Origin: Lachnospiraceae bacterium | GTDB lineage: Bacteria; Bacillota; Clostridia; Lachnospirales; Lachnospiraceae | Length of the DNA stretch: 64,000 nt | Direction: 5' to 3' | Assembly (NCBI GenBank): GCA_024697595.1 | Contig: JAILFK010000026.1 | Location: 1 to 64,000 of the forward strand | In this document: positions 26,196 through 35,142 of the stretch, piece by piece | How the letters are laid out: every line of letters starts with the position of its first letter | Position numbering within the stretch: position 1 is the stretch's first letter | Notes under the pieces: generated by a model | What the model was told of the DNA's origin: nothing | The model's input: only the letters and a program-made list of their open reading frames with translations | The model's database searches: none | Program-made: the position numbers and the translations under genes

Positions 26196-27365
26196 ATGAA
26201 TATTCAAAACTTACAAGAGAAATTTTATGAGGTGTTTGGACCAGGGGAAGACGTAAGAGAATACTTTGCTCCTGGTAGAGTGAATCTTATAGGAGAGCAC
26301 ACAGATTACAATGGTGGACACGTATTTCCTTGTGCGCTAACTATAGGAACATATGGGGTGGCGCGAAAGAGAGAGGATGATAAGATACATTTCTTATCTT
26401 TAAATATTGATGATTCCAGGGTGATGGAAGCGGATATAAATAATTTAGAATATGATGATAGCAAAGGATGGGCTAATTATCCAATTGGTGTAGTGTGGGC
26501 TTTTGGGCAGAAAGGTATGAAATTGAACCAGGGCTTCGACATGGTTATCTGGGGAAATATTCCTAATGGCTCAGGGCTTTCATCTTCAGCATCTCTAGAG
26601 GTATTGACGGCAGTTGTTCTCAGAGATTTATATTCTTTTGATAACTTGTCTATGACAGATTTGGCACTTATTGGCCAACATTCAGAGAATCAATATAATG
26701 GATGCAACTGTGGAATAATGGATCAGTTTGCTGTGGCAAATGGAAAGAAGGATAATGCAATCTTTTTAGACACCAGCGATTTATCTTTTGAATATGCCAA
26801 CATTAAATTGGAAGATGCTAAGATTGTTATCACCAACAGTAAGGTTAAGCACAGTTTGGTGGATGGGAAATATAATGAGCGCCGAAAGGAATGTGCCAAG
26901 GCGTTAAAGCAGTTGCAGACAGTGGTAGACATAGAGAGTCTTGGAGATTTAACAGAAGAGGATTTTGAGAAGTATAAAGATGTAATAACAGATGCAGAGG
27001 TTCAAAAACGTGCAAAACATGCGGTTTATGAAAATCAAAGAACAATTAAAGCGGTAAAAGCTTTGGCAAATGATGATGTTGAAACCTTTGGCAGGTTAAT
27101 GAATGAATCACATATTTCACTAAGGGACGATTACAAAGTTTCCTGCGATGAGGTGGATTTGTTGGTGGAACTTGCTTGGTCTATAGATGGAGTTATGGGA
27201 TCTAGAATCACAGGAGGTGGTTTTGGAGGATGTACTGTAAGTATTGTGAAAAATGATGCAGTAGATAACTTCGTTAAAAAAATTGAGGATGAGTATAAGA
27301 AAAAGACAGGAATCGATGCAGAATTCTACATCGTAGACATTGGAGATGGAGCAAGAAAACTATAA
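26196..27365 (+). CDS. galK: Galactokinase
   Basis: 389-residue GHMP kinase phosphorylating galactose at C1 (Leloir pathway). The galactokinase signature GRVNLIGEHTDYNGG is at residues 27-41, the ATP motif GNIPNGSGLSSSAS at about 122-135, and GSRITGGGFGGCTVS near the C-terminus. galT and galE are not adjacent. TAGGAG ribosome binding site. It lies 14 bp before gdpP, so read-through is likely. Confidence 0.95.
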   Translation: MNIQNLQEKFYEVFGPGEDVREYFAPGRVNLIGEHTDYNGGHVFPCALTIGTYGVARKREDDKIHFLSLNIDDSRVMEADINNLEYDDSKGWANYPIGVVWAFGQKGMKLNQGFDMVIWGNIPNGSGLSSSASLEVLTAVVLRDLYSFDNLSMTDLALIGQHSENQYNGCNCGIMDQFAVANGKKDNAIFLDTSDLSFEYANIKLEDAKIVITNSKVKHSLVDGKYNERRKECAKALKQLQTVVDIESLGDLTEEDFEKYKDVITDAEVQKRAKHAVYENQRTIKAVKALANDDVETFGRLMNESHISLRDDYKVSCDEVDLLVELAWSIDGVMGSRITGGGFGGCTVSIVKNDAVDNFVKKIEDEYKKKTGIDAEFYIVDIGDGARKL

Positions 27366-27379
27366 TAAGGAAGAAAAAC

Positions 27380-29464
27380 ATGAATTCAAATAATGGAGCT
27401 AACAATTTAAGAAGATATTTGCAATTGCCACTATATATGTTGATTGTATTTGCGGCGGGAAATACTTTTGTATATTTTCGAGATATGAAAAGTGGAGCTG
27501 TCATGTCTATGGTAATTGCTACATATGCAATTATTGTTATTTTCAGTTACCGAACAGGTAGAAAGAGAATAAATGAAGATATTGTATATTTTGCAACTCA
27601 GTATAGTACGGTTCAACACGAACTTCTTGATGAGTTTCAGGTGCCATATGGTCTTATGGATACAGATGGCAAGATGCTTTGGATGAACCAGCAGATGATG
27701 GAGCTAACAGGCAAGGACAAGCATTACAGAAAGTCAATAACTTCCATTTTTTCTGGTATTACAAGGGAAGAATTGGAGAAAAATGAAGAGGAAAGTTTCA
27801 CAATTCCTGTAACTTACAATGACAAAAAGTTTGAGGCCAAGATACAGAGAATCACTGTAGAAATCGGGCAGGATGCAGAAGGCACGGAAGGAGCAGAGGT
27901 TATTGGCAACAACGATATAGCTGGAATTGATGATGATATCAATAAGTTGATAGCTATATTATTATTTGACGTTACAGAATTAGAAGCATTACGACAGGAA
28001 AATACAGATCAGAAGCTGGTGTCAGGATTAATTTATGTAGATAACTCGGATGAGGTTTTCGATTCGGTGGATGAAGTAAAGAAGTCCTTACTTATAGCTA
28101 TTATCGATAGAAAAATTAATAAATATTTTCAGAGCGCAAAGGCAATTGTTCGAAAGCTTGATGATGATAAATATTTTTTGGTGTTCCAACAGAAATATTT
28201 AAAGGAATTGGAGGAGGACAAGTTCTCCTTACTTGAAGATATTAAGACAACAAAGGCTGGAAACGATATAGAGATAACCTTGAGTGTTGGCTTGGGATAC
28301 GGTGCGGAGACATACACGCAAGATGCAGAGTATTCAAGGGCAGCCATAGATCTTGCCATGGGTAGAGGTGGATCGCAGGTGGTTATAAAAAATGGTGAGG
28401 ATGTATCTTACTTTAGCTCTCGAGGAAAAGAAATTGAGAGAAATACTCGAGTAAAGGCGAGAATGAAAGCCCAGGCTTTGCGAGAGATAATGGAAACTCG
28501 CGAAAACATTATGATTATGGGGCATAATATTGCGGATGTTGATTCCTTCGGTGCTGCGGTAGGTATTTACTGTGCCGCAAGAGATATGGGAAAAACAGCA
28601 AGGATTGTAATCAATACTATTACAAGTTCTCTAAGTCCATTGGTGGATGATTTTAATGTGGAAAATGGTTATCCTGAGGATATGTTTTTAAATTCTGAGG
28701 AGGCTATAGAGATGGCGGACGCACATACTTTAGTTATTGTGGTGGATACCAATAGACCAAGTTACACAGATTGTCCCGAGCTCTTGAAAATTAGCAAGTC
28801 TATAGTTGTATTTGATCACCATAGAGTAGGTAATGAAAAGGTTGATAATCCAGTGCTTTCATATATTGAGCCATATGCATCATCAGTATGTGAAATGATA
28901 GCAGAGGTTTTACAATATTTTTCAGAGAAGATAAATATCAGACCTCATGAGGCGGATTGTATATATGCCGGTATTTTGATAGATACCAATAACTTTATGA
29001 CCAAGACCGGAGTTAGAACTTTTGAGGCAGCAGCTTATCTTAGAAGATGTGGTGCTGAAGTTACAAGGGTACGTAAGCTTTTGAGAGAGGATATGTCTGC
29101 ATATAAAGCCAGAGCTGAAATAGTGAGACATGCAGAAGTTTATAAGGGTTATTTTGCCATCTCTGTATTTGAGGGAAGCGATTTGGAAAGCCCTACTGTC
29201 GTTGGGGCGAAGGCGGCTAATGAGCTGTTAAATATTGTTGGTATTAAGGCCTCATTTGTTTTGACAGAATTCCAAAACAAGGTGTTTGTAAGTTCAAGAT
29301 CAATAGATGAGATAGATGTTCAGTTGATAATGGAGCGTCTCGGTGGTGGTGGACACCTCAATGTGGCAGGAGCTCAGATTGAGAATTGTTCAATCGAGGA
29401 GGCAAAGCATCGTATTCAGGATATTTTAGATGACTTGATGGAAGAAGGAGAAATAACACTATGA
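27380..29464 (+). CDS. gdpP: c-di-AMP phosphodiesterase GdpP-like DHH protein
   Basis: 694-residue membrane protein: two N-terminal helices (about 16-33 and 39-57), a PAS-like region, a degenerate GGDEF domain, then the DHH/DHHA1 phosphoesterase. The DHH part shows [22 protein letters not shown] and FDHHRVG, and the DHHA1 part shows [14 protein letters not shown]. GdpP hydrolyses c-di-AMP and so affects cell-wall and osmotic balance. Adjacent to rplI and dnaB as in B. subtilis, and overlapping rplI by 4 bp. Confidence 0.92.
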   Translation: MNSNNGANNLRRYLQLPLYMLIVFAAGNTFVYFRDMKSGAVMSMVIATYAIIVIFSYRTGRKRINEDIVYFATQYSTVQHELLDEFQVPYGLMDTDGKMLWMNQQMMELTGKDKHYRKSITSIFSGITREELEKNEEESFTIPVTYNDKKFEAKIQRITVEIGQDAEGTEGAEVIGNNDIAGIDDDINKLIAILLFDVTELEALRQENTDQKLVSGLIYVDNSDEVFDSVDEVKKSLLIAIIDRKINKYFQSAKAIVRKLDDDKYFLVFQQKYLKELEEDKFSLLEDIKTTKAGNDIEITLSVGLGYGAETYTQDAEYSRAAIDLAMGRGGSQVVIKNGEDVSYFSSRGKEIERNTRVKARMKAQALREIMETRENIMIMGHNIADVDSFGAAVGIYCAARDMGKTARIVINTITSSLSPLVDDFNVENGYPEDMFLNSEEAIEMADAHTLVIVVDTNRPSYTDCPELLKISKSIVVFDHHRVGNEKVDNPVLSYIEPYASSVCEMIAEVLQYFSEKINIRPHEADCIYAGILIDTNNFMTKTGVRTFEAAAYLRRCGAEVTRVRKLLREDMSAYKARAEIVRHAEVYKGYFAISVFEGSDLESPTVVGAKAANELLNIVGIKASFVLTEFQNKVFVSSRSIDEIDVQLIMERLGGGGHLNVAGAQIENCSIEEAKHRIQDILDDLMEEGEITL

Positions 29465-29907
29465 AAGTAATTTTGTTACAGGATGTAAAAAGCCTTGGAA
29501 AAAAAGGTGATATAGTTGATGTCAGCGAGGGTTATGCCCGCAATATGCTTTTTAAGAAAAAGCTTGGAGTTGAGGCTACAAATAAAAACCTCAATGATTT
29601 AAAGTTACAGAATAAGCATGCGGATAAAGTGGCTCAGGAGAAGCTTGAGGCGGCTCAGGCGCAGGCTAAGCGCATGGAAGAGTGGACTGTTGAGACCAAG
29701 ATTAAAACTGGAGAAGGCGGAAAAACCTTTGGTTCTGTTTCTTCAAAGGAAATCTGTAGTGCTATAAAAAGCCAATTTGGCGAGGATATCGACAAGAAGA
29801 AGATTCATTTAGATGAGCAGATAAAGAGTCTTGGTACTTATGAAGTGAAAGTTAAATTACATCCACAGGTAACAGGAACTATACGAGTTCACGTGTCGGC
29901 AGAGTAA
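29461..29907 (+). CDS. rplI: 50S ribosomal protein L9
   Basis: 148-residue L9 ([28 protein letters not shown]) with the connecting helix and C-terminal domain intact. Its ATG lies inside the gdpP stop (ATGA), so the two are translationally coupled; a GAAGGAG site is inside gdpP. Confidence 0.98.
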   Translation: MKVILLQDVKSLGKKGDIVDVSEGYARNMLFKKKLGVEATNKNLNDLKLQNKHADKVAQEKLEAAQAQAKRMEEWTVETKIKTGEGGKTFGSVSSKEICSAIKSQFGEDIDKKKIHLDEQIKSLGTYEVKVKLHPQVTGTIRVHVSAE

Positions 29908-29942
29908 AGAAGATAAATAGTTTAGGAAGAAGTAATTAATAT

Positions 29943-31307
29943 ATGGATGAGGCAGTAATTAAACATGAATTACCCAATAGTATAGATGCTGAGCGATCAG
30001 TAATTGGTTCAATGATAGCGGATAGAGATGCAATTATAGCTGTCAGCGAATTATTGAATAGTGATGATTTTTATAATAAGCAGTTTGGCATGATGTTTGA
30101 CGTGATTTGTGATATATACAAATCGGGAATGAATGTCGATCCTGTGATTTTAAGAGAAAAATTACAAGGAGTTAACGCGCCGACAGAGATTACGACGGTA
30201 GATTTTATTGTTGATTTGGTAGCGGCGGTTCCAACTACGGTAAATGTAGTAAACTATGCCAAGATTGTAAAAGAAAAAGCTGTTTTACGTCGTATTATAA
30301 AAACAACTGATGATGTGAGAAATGATTGTATTTGGGCTAAAGGTGACGTAAATGAGATATTAGATAAAACTGAAAAAGAAATTTTTAAGCTTACTCAATT
30401 TAGAAGTTCTGGCGATTTTGTATCAATAAAAGATGTAGTCTTGGAATCTCTACAGAAAATAGAGATGGCTTCAAAGATGAAGGGTGTGATAACTGGACTT
30501 CCAACAGGATTTACAGAGTTGGATTACAAAACCGCAGGATTCCATCCATCTGAGTTGATTTTGATAGCAGCGCGACCTGCTATGGGAAAAACTGCTTTTG
30601 TGTTAAATATTGCCCAGTACATATGCTTTCATGAAAATGAATGTGCGGCAATATTTTCTTTGGAGATGTCATCAGAACAGTTGGTAAATCGTATGTTGGC
30701 TCTTGAATCAGGTGTTGAGGCTGGTAAGATTCGTACTGGAGATTTGCAGGAGGCAGATTGGGAAAGATTGTCCATGGGTGCTGGTGTGGTCGGTAGTTCT
30801 AAGTTGATTATCGATGATACTCCGGGTATAAGTATTGGAGAGCTTAGAAGTAAATGTCGTAAATATAAGATGGAATATGATTTGAAAATAATCATTATCG
30901 ATTACATACAGTTGATGACAGGAACAGGTAAAGCTGAGTCAAGACAGCAGGAGGTTTCAGAAATTTCAAGATCTCTAAAGCTTCTTGCCAGAGAGTTAGA
31001 GGTTCCAGTAATTGCTCTATCACAGTTGTCTCGAGCTGTTGAAAAGAGAGATGATAAACGACCAATGATGTCCGACCTTAGAGAGTCTGGTGGTTTGGAG
31101 CAGGATGCGGATATGGTAATGTTTATTTATCGTGACGATTATTATGACCATGATTCGCCTAAGAAAAATGTTTCTGAGATTATTATAGGAAAGCAACGTA
31201 GTGGTCCAATTGGAACAGTTGAACTTGCTTGGATGCCTGAACTTACTAAGTTCGGAAATCTTGATAGATCACATTTGACACAGGATTATAGCAATAATGA
31301 ATCGTGA
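29943..31307 (+). CDS. dnaB: Replicative DNA helicase
   Basis: 454-residue DnaB-type hexameric helicase (DnaC in B. subtilis nomenclature). The N-terminal primase-interacting domain begins LPNSIDAERSVIGSM; the RecA-like domain has Walker A ARPAMGKTAF, Walker B IIIIDYIQLM and the final KQRSGPIG motif. No intein is present. It completes the gdpP-rplI-dnaB operon. Confidence 0.97.
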   Translation: MDEAVIKHELPNSIDAERSVIGSMIADRDAIIAVSELLNSDDFYNKQFGMMFDVICDIYKSGMNVDPVILREKLQGVNAPTEITTVDFIVDLVAAVPTTVNVVNYAKIVKEKAVLRRIIKTTDDVRNDCIWAKGDVNEILDKTEKEIFKLTQFRSSGDFVSIKDVVLESLQKIEMASKMKGVITGLPTGFTELDYKTAGFHPSELILIAARPAMGKTAFVLNIAQYICFHENECAAIFSLEMSSEQLVNRMLALESGVEAGKIRTGDLQEADWERLSMGAGVVGSSKLIIDDTPGISIGELRSKCRKYKMEYDLKIIIIDYIQLMTGTGKAESRQQEVSEISRSLKLLARELEVPVIALSQLSRAVEKRDDKRPMMSDLRESGGLEQDADMVMFIYRDDYYDHDSPKKNVSEIIIGKQRSGPIGTVELAWMPELTKFGNLDRSHLTQDYSNNES

Positions 31308-31340
31308 TAAATAAAATTTAAAAATTATATAAAAAAGTAC

Positions 31341-31383
31341 AAAAAAATAGATGCTTCTTAAATTTGAAGCATCTACTTTTTTG
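31341..31383. terminator. Bidirectional terminator between dnaB and the ferredoxin gene
   Basis: A 10-bp stem TAGATGCTTC/GAAGCATCTA with an 8-nt loop, an A7 run before and a T-rich run after, serving both convergent genes. Confidence 0.88.
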
Positions 31384-31392
31384 TGTAAATTA

Positions 31393-31563
31393 TTACTGCT
31401 GTGAAATAGCTCCTGTTGGACAAACACCAGCGCATGTTCCGCACTCAACGCATGCATTTGCATCGATTTCAAACTGGCTGTCTCCCTGGCTGATTGCTCC
31501 TACTGGGCACTCAGGTTCGCATGTTCCACAACTTACACATGAATCAGAAATAACATATGCCAT
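31393..31563 (-). CDS. 2[4Fe-4S] ferredoxin (56 residues)
   Basis: A short gene on the minus strand encodes MAYVISDSC... with two perfect cluster motifs: CVSCGTCEPECP and CVECGTCAGVCP. Each gives CxxCxxCxxxCP, the clostridial 8-iron ferredoxin pattern, and there are no extra domains. The length and the internal duplication are typical. A GGAGGG ribosome binding site lies 8 nt before the ATG, and a TATAAT element (minus strand, 31611-31616) may be its -10. It is a general low-potential electron carrier and could serve the Fe-S enzymes encoded elsewhere in this genome. Confidence 0.95.
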   Translation of the reverse strand: MAYVISDSCVSCGTCEPECPVGAISQGDSQFEIDANACVECGTCAGVCPTGAISQQ

Positions 31564-31730
31564 AGTAATTCCCTCCGTTTCTCAATTTTATAAAATACTT
31601 TGTATGTGTAATTATAATAAATGATAAAAATCCGAAAATCAATAGGATTTCTCAAGGATATTGTATTTGTTTCAGACCAAAGTTTTTATGAACATATGAA
31701 GAAGTATCAATATATTATATAAATGTGATG

Positions 31731-31759
31731 TTGCACTATTTGAAAAAAGCATTTATAAT
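31731..31759 (+). promoter_or_regulatory. Promoter of the DUF1858 gene
   Basis: TTGCAC (31731-31736), a 17-bp spacer and TATAAT (31754-31759). The start is near 31766, with an AAGGAGG site just after. Confidence 0.75.
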
Positions 31760-31789
31760 AGCAAGCAAATAATTTAAGGAGGTACTACA

Positions 31790-31999
31790 ATGGCAAAGGT
31801 TGATAAGAATGTTACAATCGGTGAGTTATTGAGAATAGATACAGGCATTGCTAATCTTTTGATGGGGGCAGGAATGCATTGTGTTGGATGTCCATCTTCA
31901 GCAATGGAGACATTGGAAGAAGCTGCGATGGTACATGGTTTTGATGTTGATGTATTAGTTGACGATATCAATAACTATCTTGAGTATAAAGCGGTTTAA
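31790..31999 (+). CDS. DUF1858 domain protein
   Basis: 69-residue protein consisting only of the DUF1858 domain: TIGELLRIDTGIANLLMGAGMHCVGCPSS, with the CxxC pair (HCVGCP) characteristic of the family. The same domain forms the N-terminus of ScdA/RIC-type iron-sulfur repair proteins. It probably acts in redox or Fe-S chemistry, but the role of the stand-alone form is unknown. It has its own strong promoter and terminator. Confidence 0.85.
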   Translation: MAKVDKNVTIGELLRIDTGIANLLMGAGMHCVGCPSSAMETLEEAAMVHGFDVDVLVDDINNYLEYKAV

Positions 32000-32010
32000 C
32001 TCTAGAGAAA

Positions 32011-32048
32011 ATAAAGGCTTTCTGGTTTTGCCAGAAAGCCTATTTTTT
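32011..32048. terminator. Bidirectional intrinsic terminator
   Basis: A perfect 11-bp stem AGGCTTTCTGG/CCAGAAAGCCT with a 5-nt loop, followed by a T run and preceded by an A-rich run. It serves the DUF1858 gene and the convergent mecA. Confidence 0.92.
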
Positions 32049-32071
32049 ATATCATATTTTATTTTTAAATC

Positions 32072-32791
32072 TTATAACTGAGCCAAAACACTTAGGGCGT
32101 TTTGTGCAATTATAATTTTGTAGTGTTCTTGATAATAAGAACTCTGCCCAACGGAAAAGTCGGCTTGAGCACCATACTCTGTGATTATATTACAAATTTT
32201 GTTGAATTCCTCTGGAGAATGATCGCTCTTGCTCACTATCAAGTAAAATTTATCATCCTTAGGATTTTTATATAGTATATTTTGTCCGTGATATGAATCC
32301 TTTAATATCTTGGAAAGTCGAATGACATTTTCAAGATTTGCAAACACATATAATTTGCTGATATCTACAAGGTTTGACGCGCCTGCAAGAACAGAGCCAT
32401 CCCCGCCTTCTTTTTGAGCCTTGTTAAATAATTCTATAATTTCATTGGCAGCAGTTGCTGGCTTTTCATCAAAATCTGAAATGGAATTGCTCTCCACAAA
32501 ACCTTCCTCGCTAAATTGAGAAAATCTTGTATCGAGTTCATCAGGAAAATCAACCTTTGAAATTATCAGGATTATAGAATTAGATGGTAGCGGAACAGCT
32601 TCTATCATAAGAGGTGCATCATCTGTATCAAAACCATATTCCTCGGCAGCCTGCGCCATCATATCTTTAAATAAGGCCTGTGCCTTTTCATTTCCATATG
32701 CCAATTCGCTGAGCTTAATATTTCTTTTTGCTAGGTCTTCTTGAGTCAGAGTGCAGCGAATTTGATTATCATTTATCTTTTCAATCTTCAT
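32072..32791 (-). CDS. mecA: Adaptor protein MecA
   Basis: 239-residue MecA family protein (MKIEKINDNQIRCTLTQEDLAKRNI). It targets substrates to the ClpC/ClpP protease. An N-terminal substrate domain, a variable acidic linker (about 95-130) and a C-terminal ClpC-binding domain can be seen. I start at the ATG at 32791, because AGGTG lies 6-7 nt before it; the in-frame GTG at 32800 lies inside that site. Confidence 0.88.
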   Translation of the reverse strand: MKIEKINDNQIRCTLTQEDLAKRNIKLSELAYGNEKAQALFKDMMAQAAEEYGFDTDDAPLMIEAVPLPSNSIILIISKVDFPDELDTRFSQFSEEGFVESNSISDFDEKPATAANEIIELFNKAQKEGGDGSVLAGASNLVDISKLYVFANLENVIRLSKILKDSYHGQNILYKNPKDDKFYLIVSKSDHSPEEFNKICNIITEYGAQADFSVGQSSYYQEHYKIIIAQNALSVLAQL

Positions 32792-32897
32792 AAAAATCAC
32801 CTGCTTAAAAACCTATTATTTATCTGTGTTTTCATATTATATACAAAGGGTAGTTCAATGTAAAGAAAGTAATTCTAAAAAAAATATAAACAAAATT

Positions 32898-32927
32898 TTG
32901 AATAAAAAAATGTGAAAATGATAATAT
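32898..32927 (+). promoter_or_regulatory. Putative promoter of the kinase operon
   Basis: TTGAAT (32898-32903), an 18-bp spacer, and TAATAT (32922-32927). Two structures follow in the leader: an inverted repeat TCGTG...CACGA (32944-32966) and a hairpin CCTTTCC/GGGAAGG (32971-32989) whose 3' arm includes part of the AAGGAG ribosome binding site. Confidence 0.4.
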
Positions 32928-32997
32928 TGTTCTCATAAAAAAATCGTGGTATAAATTTAATCACGAGGTACCTTTCCTTTTTGGGAAGGAGAAGAAA

Positions 32998-34281
32998 ATG
33001 TTATATTTTAAATCTGATAGGTACGAAACCGTTTATACGGTATATAAATCATCAGCTACCAAAATCGTTCTTATCAGAGAAAAAAAGACAGATGATATCT
33101 TTATCTTGAAAAGAATATGCAAGGATTCTAACCTTGCATTCCCCAATTATTTTTCAGAAGCAGATCTGTTACAGAAACTTAACTATCCTACAATACCTAA
33201 AGTGATTGATACGTATGAGGATGAGAAATACGTATATATTATTGAGGAATATGTAGAAGGTGAGAGTCTGAAACAATATTTGCAAGATCATCAAAAAATT
33301 TCCAGAAAAGAATTTTTTAAGTTAATAAAAGAATTATGCGAAACCTTTATGTATTTGCATGAGAATCCTATGGGTAAAATATTGTATTTGGATTTAAAAC
33401 CAGAACATATTTATGTGGAGGGTTCTTTTACTAAGCTAATAGACTTTGGCAACGCGTGCACTGAAAGTGGCAATCTTGTTAGGCAAGTAGGTACAATAGG
33501 ATATGCCTCTCCAGAGCAAATAAAGGGTGAGCAGGTTGATGGCAGAAGTGATATATATGCATTTGGCCAGATTATTAAAGAATTATCAGGTTATGTAGAC
33601 TTTAATTTAAAAGTTGTGTTTATACCTTTGATATGGAGTATGACAAGAAAAGACAAGGCAAAAAGGCCTGAGAATATAAGGATTGTATATGATGAAATAT
33701 GTCGATTTGAAAAATATTTTAAAAAGAAGGAAAAGGTAATCTCGAAAAAAATAGCAGTAGTTGGATGTGATAACGGAGTTGGAGTTACTCAGGTGGCAAT
33801 CTCATTGGTTAGCTATCTAAATCAAGCCGGATATAGGGCATATTACAGGGATGAAGCACAGGGGAGAACCTTAGAGATAATGCATATAAACCACAGAGAT
33901 TGGAAAGTGAAGGATGGAATAATATATCACGATAATTTTGCAGGGATCATAAAAATGGGCGCTGCGATAAAAGAAATAAAGTCTCCTGAAGGGATTTTAG
34001 TGGAAGATTACGGTGTGCAGCTGGAGGGAATAGAGGCAGATGCTACTATCTATGTCTGCGATAATTCTCCATGGCACAGATCTATAGACAAGGATATGTT
34101 GGATAAAACTGAAAATATAGTTATATTGGGGAATAGATATACGCGTAATCAGGCCAAGGAACTTGCTAGATTTTGTGGTGATAGGATATATAGATATCCC
34201 GGTGGCGAAAATCCAATGAAGGTGTCGAGAAAACTGCGGTTAATGTTTATGAAAATGTTGAAAATGGGAGCCGAGTTATGA
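32998..34281 (+). CDS. Ser/Thr protein kinase fused to a degenerate ParA/MinD-like domain
   Basis: 427-residue two-domain protein. Residues 1-240 form a eukaryotic-like kinase: ATP lysine in ILKR (Lys38), catalytic loop LDLKPEHI (Asp132, Lys134, with His137 in place of the usual Asn), DFG at 149-151, SPE at 171-173. Residues 250-427 resemble a ParA/MinD/TadZ-type fold, but the P-loop reads GCDNGVGVTQ (256-265), lacking the Walker lysine and the GKT. The fold assignment of the second half is inference from the AVVG-x-GVG start, its position and the later IYVCDNS strand. No membrane helix is seen. It overlaps the next gene by 4 bp. Confidence 0.75.
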   Translation: MLYFKSDRYETVYTVYKSSATKIVLIREKKTDDIFILKRICKDSNLAFPNYFSEADLLQKLNYPTIPKVIDTYEDEKYVYIIEEYVEGESLKQYLQDHQKISRKEFFKLIKELCETFMYLHENPMGKILYLDLKPEHIYVEGSFTKLIDFGNACTESGNLVRQVGTIGYASPEQIKGEQVDGRSDIYAFGQIIKELSGYVDFNLKVVFIPLIWSMTRKDKAKRPENIRIVYDEICRFEKYFKKKEKVISKKIAVVGCDNGVGVTQVAISLVSYLNQAGYRAYYRDEAQGRTLEIMHINHRDWKVKDGIIYHDNFAGIIKMGAAIKEIKSPEGILVEDYGVQLEGIEADATIYVCDNSPWHRSIDKDMLDKTENIVILGNRYTRNQAKELARFCGDRIYRYPGGENPMKVSRKLRLMFMKMLKMGAEL

Positions 34282-34910
34282 AAGGTAGGAGAAGAGGAAG
34301 GAGCAATAATAATGCAGAAATAATAGGGATAATTGGAGTAGTATCTGAGGATGAAGCAACGCATCTAGGATGTGCAATAGCTAATTATTTATGTTCTGTT
34401 GAGAAGATGGAAGTTTTATATATTGAAGCTGGGCAAGTGTCAAATTTATATAATTTGCTAAAAAACAAATGGCTGTGGAAGGGTCAGGATTTGTTATATT
34501 GCTACAAAGGAGTTAGTTATCTATTGGCGGTAACATCTAATAAGATTAGAGAGATACTATCAAATAGAAGTGACGAACTTTTAGCGGAAGTAGATATTAT
34601 CATTGTTGATTTAGGTACTACTTATATTGGCAATGAAGAAATAATAAAAATGTGCTCTAGAATGATTATTATCGGAAATCTTATGCCATGGAACGTGAAA
34701 ACATATTTAGATTTCGCATTACATTTGGAAAAAATATATAAAGATATAGGTTGTTTGGAGAGATATAGCTATAACTTAACGCGAGATCAAAAGATGTTGT
34801 GGTATAAGGAGACTGAGAACAAGATATATAATATACCTATTTTAGGAGACCCATATAACATGAAGAAACAGGATGTTGATGTTATTAATAGCTTGGTGAG
34901 AGGTAGCTGA
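34278..34910 (+). CDS. ParA/CpaE-like pseudo-ATPase
   Basis: 210-residue protein translationally coupled to the kinase (ATGA overlap). After a basic N-terminus, the pattern IIGIIGVVSEDEATHLGCAIANYL corresponds in position to the ParA P-loop but has no Gly-Lys-Thr, and VDIIIVDLGTTYIGNE resembles a Walker B strand. It then reads like a small SIMIBI-class fold. It is probably a non-hydrolysing partner of the kinase-fused domain. I do not recognise a named family; TadZ/CpaE proteins of pilus loci are the nearest match in my judgement, but no other pilus gene is present. Confidence 0.6.
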   Translation: MKGRRRGRSNNNAEIIGIIGVVSEDEATHLGCAIANYLCSVEKMEVLYIEAGQVSNLYNLLKNKWLWKGQDLLYCYKGVSYLLAVTSNKIREILSNRSDELLAEVDIIIVDLGTTYIGNEEIIKMCSRMIIIGNLMPWNVKTYLDFALHLEKIYKDIGCLERYSYNLTRDQKMLWYKETENKIYNIPILGDPYNMKKQDVDVINSLVRGS

Positions 34911-35022
34911 GAAAGGAGTGCCTAGAGAGGAAAAATAAAAGATGTAAAAACTAAATTGATTTTATTAATGTGAAATTTTCAGTGAAGAAGGACGAAAAGA
35001 TATTATAGATATCGTATTATGC

Positions 35023-35062
35023 AAGGCCTGTCATTTTATAAAATGATGGGCTTTGTTTTTTA
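35023..35062 (+). terminator. Intrinsic terminator after the kinase operon
   Basis: A 16-bp stem with three G-U pairs (35023-35038 with 35039-35054) and a T-rich tail. The rest of the 232-bp gap holds a small inverted repeat AGGTTTT...AAAACCT (35067-35088) and no gene. Confidence 0.75.
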
Positions 35063-35142
35063 AATTAGGTTTTAAAGGGAGAAAACCTATGTTAATATTA
35101 AGGAAATGGAGAATTATTTAAAACTGAAATAAGGACGAAAAT

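Noticed and set aside
31364..31624. 86-residue plus-strand frame opposite the ferredoxin
   Set aside because: The minus strand carries two perfect ferredoxin motifs and a ribosome binding site in the same place, so the plus-strand reading is the shadow.
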